Assembly: GCA_036563805.1 (NCBI GenBank) | Contig: DATCLS010000053.1 | Location: 1-64,000, forward strand | DNA length: 64,000 nucleotides | From: DATCLS01 sp036563805 | Lineage (GTDB): Bacteria; Actinomycetota; Acidimicrobiia; Acidimicrobiales; VFJN01 | Direction of reading: 5' to 3' | Shown here: one piece after another, positions 24,660 through 33,263 of the stretch | Layout: each line of letters starts with the position of its first letter | How positions within the stretch are numbered: the first letter of the stretch is position 1 | Position numbers and translations under genes: made by a program | Notes under the pieces: generated by a model | What the model was told of the DNA's origin: nothing | Seen by the model: only the letters and a program-made list of their open reading frames with translations | Database searches by the model: none

Positions 24660-25499
24660 TCACCCGCCCGGGACCAGATAGTCCTCCAAGCGCGCGGCGC
24701 GTAGCCCCGCCGCCTCGATCCGGCGCACCATCGTCCGCAGCTCGTCGGCCAGCCCCGGGCGGAAGTGGAACAGCACGATGTCGCCGGGCCGCAGCCGGGG
24801 CGTGCTCCGGTAGCTGACCGTGCCGCCCTCGACCGTCTCCTCCCACAGCACGAGCGCGGCCATGCCGCAAGCGGCCGCCGCCCGCCGGGTGGCGTCGTCG
24901 TAGTGGCCGTAGGGCGGCCGGAACAGCACCGGGCGTCGGCCGAAGGCGGCGGCGATCGTGTCGGCGTTGCCGCAGATCTCGGTCCGCTGGGCGGGCTCGG
25001 GCAGGCCGCGCAGGTCGGCGTGGCTGCGGGTGTGGCTCTCGACGGTGGCACCGGGCAACGACCGGAAGAAGTCCGGGTCGCGGCTCACCGGGCCGTCGTT
25101 GAGGAACAGCGTGGTGGGGACGTCGAGCTCGGCCAGCACGGCGGCCAGCTCGGGCGAGCGGGTGTGGCCGTCGTCGATCGTCAGGAACACGACCGGGTCG
25201 ATGGTGGCCACCCGGGTGATCACCGGGGCGAGGCCGTTGACCGTGACCAGCGGCTCGAGCGTGGACGGCGGGCGGGTCGTGGTCGTGGTGGCGCCGGCCG
25301 GGCCGGACTCGGCCGTCCGCTCGGCGGTGACGCTGACGAGGCCGCTCAGCGTCATGGTCAACGTGCCCGCGAGCACCAGGGCGCGGAGGCGACGGGCCGC
25401 CTGGCTGCGGGGCACGCGGGGGTCCAGCAGCCGCCACCCGGCCGCTGCGATTCGCCTCGCCGGCCGCCACGCTCCCCAGCGCGGCCTCCTCGACGCCAC
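24660..25499 (-). CDS. Membrane-anchored polysaccharide deacetylase (NodB family, CE4)
   Basis: The 279-residue protein has a basic start, one membrane anchor (about 40-57, RALVLAGTLTMTLSGLVSV), a Thr/Pro linker and a NodB domain with all main motifs: VVFLTIDDGH (catalytic DD), ESHTRSHADLRG (metal HxxxH), FRPPYGHYDD, and GDIVLFHF near the end. It removes acetyl groups from peptidoglycan or another polysaccharide outside the cell. The TFDDG of many members is TIDDG here, a common variant. GTG 25499 is the start. It lies directly upstream of cvnA on the same strand (41 bp). Confidence 0.88.
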   Translation of the reverse strand: MASRRPRWGAWRPARRIAAAGWRLLDPRVPRSQAARRLRALVLAGTLTMTLSGLVSVTAERTAESGPAGATTTTTRPPSTLEPLVTVNGLAPVITRVATIDPVVFLTIDDGHTRSPELAAVLAELDVPTTLFLNDGPVSRDPDFFRSLPGATVESHTRSHADLRGLPEPAQRTEICGNADTIAAAFGRRPVLFRPPYGHYDDATRRAAAACGMAALVLWEETVEGGTVSYRSTPRLRPGDIVLFHFRPGLADELRTMVRRIEAAGLRAARLEDYLVPGG

Positions 25500-25657
25500 G
25501 CGCGCGATTCTCCCGCGCCCACCCCACCAGATCGCGGATGCTCGCTATCGTGCCGAGCCCGCCCCGGGGCAGGCCGGCCGCCCCTACCCGTCGCCCACGA
25601 GCCCGAGGGACGGCCGCAGCAGCCGGGGGCGCCGGGCGGCGCGTCACAATGCGGGGC

Positions 25658-26752
25658 GTGGAACCCGTCTCCGCCCGCCCCGCGCCCCCCGGCGACCCGG
25701 GGCCGACGCGGCCGCGCCCGAGCGGGCGGGCCCGGCGCCGCCGGGCGGCTGCCGTGCCGACCCTGATCGGCACGGCCATCGCGCTCGTCTGCCTGGCGTT
25801 CGTCGTCCGCACGCTGGTCTCGCAGTGGTCGGAGGTGCGCCGGGAGGTGGCCGACGCCCACGTCGCATGGCTGGTGGCGGCGGTGGCGGCGGCGCTCGCG
25901 GCGATGGCGCTCATCGCCGTGCGGTGGCGACAGGCGCTGGCTCTGCTCGGCCACGAGCGCGACCGCCGGCGCATCGCCGCCTGGTACTTCACCGGCGAGA
26001 TGGGCAAGTACGTGCCCGGCGGGGTGTGGCCGGTCGTCGGCCGGGGCGAGCTGGCCCGGCGGGGCGGCGTGCCGGCCGGCCGGGCCTATCCGAGCGTGGC
26101 GCTGTCCCTGGCGGCCCTGTATTTGGCCGGGCTGGGCGTGGCCGCGGCCCTCGTGCCGTTCGACCTCGCCGACCAGGCCGAGTCGCCGGCGGCGCTGGCG
26201 CTGCTCCTGCTGCTGCCCGCCGGCCTGGCCGCCCTCCACCCCCGCCTGCTCGGCTGGGCCCGGGGCCTGGTCGTCCGGTTCACCGGCAAGGGGACGGACG
26301 TGCCTCTGCCGCCCTGGCGCTCGACCGTGGCGCTGGTCGCCGGCTACGTGCCCGCCTGGCTGCTCGTGTGGGCCGCCACCTGGTGCACCGCCCGGGCGCT
26401 GGTGCCGGATCCGCCCATCCTGCGGATCGGCATCGCCACCACGCTGTCGTGGGCGGCGGGGTTCGCGGCCGTGCCGGTCCCGGCCGGCGCCGGCGTCCGC
26501 GAGGCGGTGTTCGTGGCCTCGTCGGGGCTGTCGGGCGGCATCGGGGCGACGGTGGCGGTGATGAGCCGGCTGGCGTTCCTGTTGGCCGACGTCGGGGGCG
26601 TGGTGGCGACGGCCCCGTGGCACCGCCGGGCCGAGGGCGACGCCGGACCGGAGCCGGACGCGGGCCCGACGCCTGCGCTCGGCGACGCCGGACCGGAGCC
26701 GGACACCGCTTCGCGCAACGGCGACGGCGGGCCCTATCGTTCCGCGCAGTGA
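25658..26752 (+). CDS. LPG-synthase TM (UPF0104) flippase-like membrane protein
   Basis: GTG 25658 gives 364 residues with about 8 helices. FTGEMGKYVPGGVWPVVGRGEL and FAAVPVPAGAGVREAVFVA are the conserved signatures of the UPF0104/YbhN family, thought to move lipid-linked intermediates. The start was chosen because CACAAT (25645-25650) lies 7 nt upstream; ATG 25649 is an in-frame alternative inside that element. The C-terminal tail repeats GDAGPEPD twice, encoded by a repeated 23-bp stretch. The stop overlaps the KimA-like permease start (GTGA). Confidence 0.8.
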   Translation: MEPVSARPAPPGDPGPTRPRPSGRARRRRAAAVPTLIGTAIALVCLAFVVRTLVSQWSEVRREVADAHVAWLVAAVAAALAAMALIAVRWRQALALLGHERDRRRIAAWYFTGEMGKYVPGGVWPVVGRGELARRGGVPAGRAYPSVALSLAALYLAGLGVAAALVPFDLADQAESPAALALLLLLPAGLAALHPRLLGWARGLVVRFTGKGTDVPLPPWRSTVALVAGYVPAWLLVWAATWCTARALVPDPPILRIGIATTLSWAAGFAAVPVPAGAGVREAVFVASSGLSGGIGATVAVMSRLAFLLADVGGVVATAPWHRRAEGDAGPEPDAGPTPALGDAGPEPDTASRNGDGGPYRSAQ

Positions 26753-29133
26753 CGACCCCCACCACCAGGGCCGGAGCGGGCGACACCGCCCGGGCGGCCC
26801 CGGAGCCCCCATCGACGTTCACCCCGCCCGAGCCCCTCCCGGCCACCCCGCCGATCGAGCTGCCGCCGGAGCGGGGCTACCGCTGGAAGCGCCGGCTGCT
26901 GGGCGAGCCGCTGCACACCGAGCAGTTGGAGCACGAGCGCCTGGGCAAGCCGACGGCCCTGGCCGTCTTCGCCTCCGACAACCTGTCATCGTCGGCGTAC
27001 GCCACCGAGGAGATCCTCCACGTCCTCGTGCCGGCCGTCGGCGTGGCCGCGTTCTCGTTGGTCGTGCCGATCACGCTGGCCATGCTGGTGGTGCTGGCCT
27101 TCCTGATCCTGTCCTACCGGGAGACCATCAAGGCCTATCCCAAGGGGGCCAGCGCCTACCTGGTGGTCAAGGACAACTTCGGGCCCGGGCTCGCCCAGGT
27201 CGCCGGGGCGGCGCTGCTCACCGACTACGTGCTGACGGTGGCCGTCTCGACGTCCGCCGGTACAGCCGCGCTGGTGTCGGCCGCCCACGCGCTGGAGCCG
27301 TACCGGATCCTGATCGCCCTCGGCTTCATCGGCCTGATCATGTTCGGCAATCTGCGGGGGCTGCGGGAGTCGGGCCGCCTCTTCGGGATCCCGACCTACT
27401 TCTTCATGCTCAACGTCGCCGTCCTGCTCGGCCTCGGGATGGTGAAGTGGATGACCGGCGAGCTGGTGCGCGTCGGCCGCGAGCTCGAGGGCATGGTGGA
27501 GTTCGGCACCGAGGGGGAGGGGATCCTGCTCGGCGCCAGCCTGTTCGTGGTGCTGCACGCGTTCGCCTCCGGCGGCGCCGCGGTCACCGGCATCGAGGCC
27601 ATCTCCGACGGCGTGCCGGCGTTCCGCAAGCCCGAGTGGCGCAACGCCCGCCAGACGCTGGTGCTCATGGGCGTGGGCCTCGGCGTGATGTTCCTGGGCC
27701 TGTCGTTCCTGGCCTCCCGGGTCGAGGTGGCGCCCTACGAGAGCGGCACGCCGACCGTCATCGCCCAGATCGGCGAGGCCGTGTACGGCCATGGCGTGGT
27801 CGGCGACGTGCTCTTCTACTCGCTGCAGGCGGGCACGATGCTGATCCTGGTGCTGGCGGCCAACACCGGTTTCGCCGACTTCCCCCGCCTGGCCAGCTTC
27901 CAGGCCGGCGACCGGTTCCTGCCCCGCCAGCTCACGATCCGGGGCCACCGGCTCGTCTACTCGAACGGCATCCTGGCGCTGGCCGGGGCCGCCGCCGTGC
28001 TCGTCGTCGTCACCGGCGCCAAGGTGACGAACCTGATCCCGCTGTACGCGGTCGGCGTGTTCACGTCGTTCACGTTGTCGCAGGCGAGCATGACCAGGCG
28101 CCACCTGCGCCGCCGCGAGCCGGGATGGCGCAAGGGCATCGCCGTGAACGGCTTCGGCGGCGTCCTGTCGTTCGTGGTCGCCGTGATCGTGGCGGTGACC
28201 AAGTTCCCCGACGGGGCGTGGGCCATCCTCGTCGCTCTGCCGATCCTCGTCGTGCTGCTGCTGCGGGTGCACCGCCAGTACGAGGTCGAACGGATGCACC
28301 TGGAGGAGGACGTTCCCAAGGCGGTCGTCGCCCCCATCCTCCGGCGCCACGTCGTGCTCGTCTTCGTGGACAAGCTCGACCTGGCCACGGCCCGGGCCAT
28401 CCAGTACGCCCGGGCGCTGACGCCGGACGAGCTGCGGGCGGTGCACTTCGCCCTCGACCCGGCCGAGGCCGACGAGCTGCAGGCCGCCTGGGCGGCGGCC
28501 GGGATGTCGCGGGTCACGCTCGAGCTGGTCGACTGCCCCGACCGGCGGCTGACGCGGGCCGCGGTCGAGCTGGTGGCCCGCGACCTGGCCGACGGCGACA
28601 CCGAGGTCAGCGTGCTACTGCCCGACCGCAAGTACACCGGGCTGTGGCACCGCATCCTCCACGACCGCACCGCGGACGCCATCGAGCGGGCCGTCTCCCA
28701 GCTGGCCCACGCCAACGTCACGACCGTGCCGTTCCACTTCGGCCGGGGCGACGGGGCCAAGCCGGCCCGCCGCAAGGTCGGCCCCCGGCCGCGGGCGCGG
28801 CGGGGCGCGCCGGTCACCGGCGACGGTCCGGCGCCGCCGGCTGTGCCCCGGGCCGACGGCACGACTCCGATCGGCTCGGTGCGCTGGCGCCAGCGGGTGG
28901 CGATCCAGGGCGAGATCACGACCGTGCGGGTCGAGCCCGTCGCCGGTAGCTGGCTGCTCGAGTGCGTGGTCAGCGACGGCACCGGCGTCCTGTCGCTGGT
29001 GTTCAACGGCCGCCGGCAGATCCCGGGCATGGAGCTCGGCGCCCACGTCCGGGCCGAGGCCACGGTGGCCTCGCACCGGGGCCGGCTCGCGATGTTCAAC
29101 CCGGTCTACGCGCTGGTCGTGCCGCAGGGCTGA
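26749..29133 (+). CDS. KimA-like APC-family permease with C-terminal OB-fold
   Basis: The chain has 794 residues. The first 560 are an APC-family transporter with about 12 helices, starting FASDNLSSSAYATEEIL and YPKGASAYLVVKDNFG, signatures shared with the high-affinity potassium importer KimA (YdaO). Next comes a soluble domain (about 570-665), as in KimA. Finally, after a basic linker, an OB-fold (about 705-794: RVAIQGEITTVRVEPV, LLECVVSDGTGVLSLVFNGRRQIPGMELGAHVRAEATV) resembles nucleic-acid-binding OB domains. In other Actinobacteria I recall such an OB-fold protein as a separate neighbour of a similar permease; here it is fused. GTG 26749 overlaps the upstream stop and also has TATCGT 8 nt before it. 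Confidence 0.8.
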   Translation: MTTPTTRAGAGDTARAAPEPPSTFTPPEPLPATPPIELPPERGYRWKRRLLGEPLHTEQLEHERLGKPTALAVFASDNLSSSAYATEEILHVLVPAVGVAAFSLVVPITLAMLVVLAFLILSYRETIKAYPKGASAYLVVKDNFGPGLAQVAGAALLTDYVLTVAVSTSAGTAALVSAAHALEPYRILIALGFIGLIMFGNLRGLRESGRLFGIPTYFFMLNVAVLLGLGMVKWMTGELVRVGRELEGMVEFGTEGEGILLGASLFVVLHAFASGGAAVTGIEAISDGVPAFRKPEWRNARQTLVLMGVGLGVMFLGLSFLASRVEVAPYESGTPTVIAQIGEAVYGHGVVGDVLFYSLQAGTMLILVLAANTGFADFPRLASFQAGDRFLPRQLTIRGHRLVYSNGILALAGAAAVLVVVTGAKVTNLIPLYAVGVFTSFTLSQASMTRRHLRRREPGWRKGIAVNGFGGVLSFVVAVIVAVTKFPDGAWAILVALPILVVLLLRVHRQYEVERMHLEEDVPKAVVAPILRRHVVLVFVDKLDLATARAIQYARALTPDELRAVHFALDPAEADELQAAWAAAGMSRVTLELVDCPDRRLTRAAVELVARDLADGDTEVSVLLPDRKYTGLWHRILHDRTADAIERAVSQLAHANVTTVPFHFGRGDGAKPARRKVGPRPRARRGAPVTGDGPAPPAVPRADGTTPIGSVRWRQRVAIQGEITTVRVEPVAGSWLLECVVSDGTGVLSLVFNGRRQIPGMELGAHVRAEATVASHRGRLAMFNPVYALVVPQG

Positions 29134-29159
29134 CGCCCGGGGCCCCTCGGGGCCCGCGG

Positions 29160-29185
29160 GTCGGGGTCGAGAAGCTCGCCCCGAC
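29160..29185 (+). terminator. Strong hairpin after the permease
   Basis: GTCGGGG (29160-29166), a bulged T, then CGAG pairs with CTCG and CCCCGAC (29175-29185) around a 3-nt loop, 26 bp after the permease stop. The rest of the gap to 29361 is GC-rich with several further palindromes and no gene. Confidence 0.6.
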
Positions 29186-29361
29186 CCGGTCGGGGGTTCC
29201 CTGGCCGCCCGGCGGCCGCGCCGGCCTGGGGGCTCGCAGGCGGCGCGGCGCCGCAGGCGGACCGGAGCGACCGGCGGCCGCCGCCGGCGGGCCGGAGCGC
29301 GGGCCGGCGGCGGGACCGGCCGTGGTCAGGGATGGCCTTGGGGGATCGGCGGGCGGGTCGG

Positions 29362-29937
29362 TCAGGGCGTCGGCAGGATCTGGTCGACCAGCGCCGGGAT
29401 CTCGTCGGGGCACACGCAGGGCCGGTGCAGCAGCCGGCGCAGCAGCACCGGGCCGGCCAGCGCGTCGGCGAGCGCCCGGGTGTCGGTGCCGGCCGGCAGC
29501 TCGCCGGCCTCCACGGCCTCGTCGAGCACCGCGATCAGCGGCGCCGCGCTCAGCTCGGCCAGCCGGCCGGCCAGCGCCGCGATCTCCTCGCTGCGCTCGG
29601 CGGCGTCGATGAGCGCGGGCAGCAGGCAGGCCAGCTCGCGCTCGGGGGCGACCACGGTGCCGGCCAGCTCGCACAGGTACGCCACCACCCGGTCGCGGAC
29701 GGGGCCGGGTGGTGGCGCCTGCTTGGACTCGTAGGCGTGGAGGAAGGCGTCGGCCGCCAGCTGCGACTTGCCCGGCCAGTGCCGGTAGATCGTGCTCTTG
29801 GCCACGCCCGAGCGGGCAGCGACGGCCTCGATGGTGAGGGCGCCGTAGCCGACCTCGCGCAGGAGGTCGATGGTGGCGGCGAGGATGTGGGCGCGCGACC
29901 GCTCGATGCGGGGGTCGATGTCGCCACGAACGGTCAC
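29362..29937 (-). CDS. TetR-family transcriptional regulator
   Basis: The 191-residue protein has the TetR helix-turn-helix near the start (ILAATIDLLREVGYGALTIEAVAARSGVAKSTIYRHW) and a variable ligand domain. GTG 29937 lies 24 bp after the stop of the MFS exporter on the same strand, so the two are co-transcribed and the regulator probably represses its own operon. The operator candidate is the repeat at 31652-31680 upstream of the exporter. Confidence 0.88.
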   Translation of the reverse strand: MTVRGDIDPRIERSRAHILAATIDLLREVGYGALTIEAVAARSGVAKSTIYRHWPGKSQLAADAFLHAYESKQAPPPGPVRDRVVAYLCELAGTVVAPERELACLLPALIDAAERSEEIAALAGRLAELSAAPLIAVLDEAVEAGELPAGTDTRALADALAGPVLLRRLLHRPCVCPDEIPALVDQILPTP

Positions 29938-29961
29938 GCGACCAGTCTGCCTCCCCGGCCC

Positions 29962-31647
29962 TCAGGTGGCCTCGTTGGCGTCGACGGCGTCGACGGCCAG
30001 GGCCGGCTCGAGCGCCGGCCCGCCGGCCTGCACCGACTCCCGGTCGGCCCCGAGCGCGGCGCCCGCCTCGCCGGCGACCTCGCCGACCACCTCGCCCGCC
30101 GGCGCCTCGGCCCCGGCCGCCCCGGCCCCGCGGCCCCCCAGCGTGGCCAGCACGAGCCCGCCGGCCACCAGCGCCACGACCAGCGAGACGCCGTTGCTGA
30201 GCCGGAAGGCGTCGACGAACGCGTTCTGGGCCTCGGCCAGCAGCGCCCCGCCGCCGCCCGGCAGGCCCTGGGCCACGCCCCAAGCGGCGCCGATCGACTC
30301 GCTGGCCGCCTCGGCAGCCTCGGTCGGCACGCCGGTGCCGGCCAGGTCGGCGTTGGACCGGTAGACCGAGCCGACCAGCGTGCCGAACACGGCGATGCCG
30401 AGCGCGGCGCCGAACTCGCGGGTCGTGTCGTTGACCGCCGAGCCGACGCCCGCCTTGTCGAGCGGCACGGCCGACATGACCAGGCCGGTGGCCGGGGCGG
30501 CGGTCATGGCCAGCCCGGTGCCGAACAGCATGAAGCCGAGCGCCAGCAGCAGGTAAGGGCTGTGCGTGGTGACCAGGCTGAAGACGCCGAGCGACAGGGC
30601 CGAGACGGCGAACCCGCCGGCCATGACCCGCCCGGGGCCGAACCGCTCGCCCAGCGCCGCGCTGCGGGGCGCGAGCACGACCATGACCGCCGCCATCGGC
30701 AGCGTGGCCAGCCCGGCCTCCAGCGGCGTGTAGCCCAGCACGTACTGGACGTACAGCGTGGCCAGGAAGAAGAACCCGAACATGGTGAAGAAGGCGAGCA
30801 TGATCGCCCCGCTGCCCACGCTGAAGCGCCGGTCGCGGAACAGCTCGAGCGGCAGCATGGGGTGGCCGGCCCGCAGCTCCCAGGCCACGAAGCCGCTGAC
30901 CAGCACGGCGGCCGCGGCGAAGGCGGCGACGACCAGCGGGTCGGTCCAGCCCCGCTCGGCCCCCTCGATGATCCCGTAGATCAGCGACAGCATCCCGACG
31001 AGGGAGAGCACGGCGCCACCGACGTCGAGCGGCGTCGACCGGGCGTCGCGCGACCGGGGCGAGAACACGGCCACTGCCGCGAACGCGGCCGCCACGACTG
31101 GCAGGTTGACGAGCACCGCCGAGCCCCACCAGAACTCCTCGAGCAGGAGGCCGGCCACGACCGGCCCGATGGCGCCGCCGGCGCCGGCGAAGCCGGCCCA
31201 CACGGCGATGGCCCGGGTCCGCTCCTCGGGCGGGAAGACGGCCGAGATCAGCGACAGCGTGGCCGGCATCACGAACGCCGAGCCGGCGCCCATGATCGCC
31301 CGGCCGGCGATCACCTGGTCAGCGTCGTCGGCCACGCCCGACACCAGCAGGCCGAGCGCGAACAGGGCCAACCCGAGCAGGAGGGCGCCCTTGCGGCCGT
31401 AGCGGTCGCCCAGGGCCCCGGCCGGCAGCAGGAGCCCGGCGAACACCAGGCCGTAGGAGTCGATGATCCAGTGGAGCTGGGTGGCGGTGGCCCCGAGGTC
31501 CTGCTGGAGGCGGGGCGCGGCGACGTTGAGGGACGTGATGGACATCACCACCAGCACCAGCGAGAGGCACATCACCCCCAGCAGCAGCCAGCGCCGTTGG
31601 TGGACGGCCGGGTCTTCGAACAGCAGCGATGGTCGCTCGTCATGCAT
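29962..31647 (-). CDS. DHA2-family MFS multidrug exporter
   Basis: The 561-residue protein has about 14 helices. The MFS motif GALGDRYGRKGALLLG follows helix 2, and the antiporter motif C region ATLSLISAVFPPEERTRAIAVWAGFAGAGGAIGPVVAG follows, as in DHA2 drug:proton antiporters (QacA/EmrB type). The C-terminal 50 residues are Ala/Gly/Glu-rich and probably disordered. ATG 31647 is the start (MHDERP). It is followed by the TetR regulator, which fits drug-inducible export. The drug cannot be predicted. Confidence 0.9.
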   Translation of the reverse strand: MHDERPSLLFEDPAVHQRRWLLLGVMCLSLVLVVMSITSLNVAAPRLQQDLGATATQLHWIIDSYGLVFAGLLLPAGALGDRYGRKGALLLGLALFALGLLVSGVADDADQVIAGRAIMGAGSAFVMPATLSLISAVFPPEERTRAIAVWAGFAGAGGAIGPVVAGLLLEEFWWGSAVLVNLPVVAAAFAAVAVFSPRSRDARSTPLDVGGAVLSLVGMLSLIYGIIEGAERGWTDPLVVAAFAAAAVLVSGFVAWELRAGHPMLPLELFRDRRFSVGSGAIMLAFFTMFGFFFLATLYVQYVLGYTPLEAGLATLPMAAVMVVLAPRSAALGERFGPGRVMAGGFAVSALSLGVFSLVTTHSPYLLLALGFMLFGTGLAMTAAPATGLVMSAVPLDKAGVGSAVNDTTREFGAALGIAVFGTLVGSVYRSNADLAGTGVPTEAAEAASESIGAAWGVAQGLPGGGGALLAEAQNAFVDAFRLSNGVSLVVALVAGGLVLATLGGRGAGAAGAEAPAGEVVGEVAGEAGAALGADRESVQAGGPALEPALAVDAVDANEAT

Positions 31648-31651
31648 GGAT

Positions 31652-31680
31652 GTGAAACGTATCCGTATCGTAGTGAAACG
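31652..31680. promoter_or_regulatory. Repeat-containing promoter/operator of the MFS-TetR operon
   Basis: GTGAAACG occurs at 31652-31659 and 31673-31680, exactly 21 bp apart, with the imperfect palindrome ACGTATCCGTATCGT between them. On the minus strand TACGAT (31672-31667) fits a -10 for the exporter and lies inside the repeat. This is the natural binding place for the TetR product. Confidence 0.5.
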
Positions 31681-31955
31681 CCACCGTTTTATTTCGCTTG
31701 ACAACCAGGCGCTTCCGGCGTCCGGACACCCCCCGCCCGCGCCCCGGCGGCGGACTAGCGTGAGGTGATGTGCGAACTGACAGCCGTGCACACCCGGCGT
31801 CGGCCGGGCGCGGCCCGAGGGGGAGTGGCCGGAGGGGGACGGCGGGACGCCCGGCGACGACGCGCCCGGCGAGGTCACCGTCGCGGCCGGGGCACGACCA
31901 GGACGAGGACGACGCGCCGGGGCGACCACACCACCGGGCACGAGCAGGAGGACGG
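31681..31955. other. Intergenic region with a possible leaderless small frame
   Basis: There is no clear gene. A TTGACA hexamer lies at 31698-31703. TAGCGT (31756-31761) is followed after 6 nt by ATG 31768, which opens a 63-codon frame beginning MCELTAVHTRRRPG; its stop at 31957-31959 overlaps the DeoR ATG. The frame is Arg/Gly-rich after the first 12 residues, so it may be a leader peptide or only a transcribed leader. Confidence 0.3.
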
Positions 31956-32702
31956 ATGAGCGTCGACGCCCTGGAGCGGCTGCGGCGGATCGAGGCCAAG
32001 GTGCGCACGGACGGGCGCGTCCGGGTCCAGGACCTGGCCGCCCAGCTCGAGGTCAGCGAGATGACCATCCGCCGCGACCTCGACCTGCTGGCGGCCGACG
32101 GCGTCGTGCAGCGGGTCCGGGGCGGCGCCGTCGCCATCGGCCCCCAGCCGTTCGCCGACCGCTTCACCCGCCACATGCGGGCCAAGGACCGCATCGCCGC
32201 CAAGCTCGTCGACCTGGTCGACGACGGCGGCGCCATCGGCATCGACGCCTCGTCGACCCTGCAGCGGCTCGCCGTCCAGCTGGGGGCCGTGCGCGACCTC
32301 ACGGTCGTGACCAACGGGCCGGACACGTTCGCCGCCCTCCAGGGCCGGCCGGGCGTGACCGCGCTGCTCACCGGCGGCCAGCTCGACCCCCGCACCGGCA
32401 GCCTGGTCGGGCCGATCGCCACCCGCTCGGCCCGGTCGCTGCTCCTGCGGCGCCTGTTCGTGTCGGCCACCGCGCTCGACCCCGAGCGGGGCACCTCCGA
32501 GTCCACCCTCGAGGACGCGGACGCCAAGCTGGCCCTGGCCGACGTGGCCGCCGAGGTGGTGGTGGCCGTGGACTCGAGCAAGCTCGGCCAGCGGGCGCCG
32601 GCCAGGGCGCTGCCCCCCGACCGGGTGGCGCTGCTCGTGACCGAGCTGGAGCCCTCGGACCCCCGCCTCGACCCCTACCGGGAGCGGTGGGTGCTGCGCT
32701 GA
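31956..32702 (+). CDS. DeoR-family transcriptional regulator
   Basis: ATG 31956 follows AGGAGG (31946-31951) and gives 248 residues. The N-terminal winged helix contains RVRVQDLAAQLEVSEMTIRRDLDLLAADGVVQRVRGGAV, the DeoR signature. The C-terminal DeoRC domain with AIGIDASSTLQRLA, VVTNGP and VVVAVDSSKLGQRAPAR has the sugar-phosphate isomerase-like fold that binds phosphorylated effectors. It probably regulates sugar metabolism, but no sugar operon is adjacent. Confidence 0.9.
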   Translation: MSVDALERLRRIEAKVRTDGRVRVQDLAAQLEVSEMTIRRDLDLLAADGVVQRVRGGAVAIGPQPFADRFTRHMRAKDRIAAKLVDLVDDGGAIGIDASSTLQRLAVQLGAVRDLTVVTNGPDTFAALQGRPGVTALLTGGQLDPRTGSLVGPIATRSARSLLLRRLFVSATALDPERGTSESTLEDADAKLALADVAAEVVVAVDSSKLGQRAPARALPPDRVALLVTELEPSDPRLDPYRERWVLR

Positions 32703-32804
32703 GGCGGCGGCGACGAGCCCGCGAACCGGACGAGCGGCGAACGTTACGGGTTCGTGAGGATCGCGACGCAGCCCGGCGGCCTGGGGGATACTTGGGGCGC
32801 GTGC

Positions 32805-33191
32805 ATGCCTACGGTGCGAGGGGGTGCCGGGATGGCTAGCGAGGCCGCCATCGAAGCCGCCGTCGAGGTCGCCGACTCGGCCGTCGACGGCCCGGCCGTC
32901 GACGGCGCGGGGGCCGCCAGCGCGGCGCCGGGCGCCGGCAGGCCGGCCCCCCGGTCGGGGTGGCGGACCGGCCGCGAGGCCGACCCCGGCGACCGCTGGG
33001 TCACCGAGCGCACCCGCCAGTTCGAGCTCCAGGACGAGCAGGTCTTCGCCGGCGCGGGCCGGGGGCCCACGCCCGCCGAGGAGGCGGCCGCCGAGCGTGC
33101 CGGCCCGGTGTCCGAGCACACCCGCGAGGCCTACCGGGCCATGGCCTGGCGGGGCGCCAACCACCCTGGCGAGGGGCGCCTCCATCGCTGA
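32805..33191 (+). CDS. Uncharacterised small acidic/Ala-rich protein
   Basis: The 128-residue product begins MPTVRGGAGMASEAAIEAA. ATG 32805 was chosen because GATACT (32787-32792) would place transcription near 32799; ATG 32832 is the alternative. There is no signal peptide or membrane helix. The second half is compact and charged (DRWVTERTRQFELQDEQVF, HTREAYRAMAWRGANHPGEG), suggesting a folded or helical module. I do not recognise it. It lies between deoR-like and bioB, all on the plus strand. Confidence 0.5.
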   Translation: MPTVRGGAGMASEAAIEAAVEVADSAVDGPAVDGAGAASAAPGAGRPAPRSGWRTGREADPGDRWVTERTRQFELQDEQVFAGAGRGPTPAEEAAAERAGPVSEHTREAYRAMAWRGANHPGEGRLHR

Positions 33192-33263
33192 CTGCGGGCG
33201 AAGGCGCCGGCCCGAGCGGGCCGGGCGGGCGTCCGCCGGAGGGCGGCCGGTAGCCTCGGCGCC

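Noticed and set aside
31698..31703. TTGACA as a -35 for the DeoR gene
   Set aside because: No -10 lies 16-18 bp downstream; the hexamer may be chance in an AT-rich patch.
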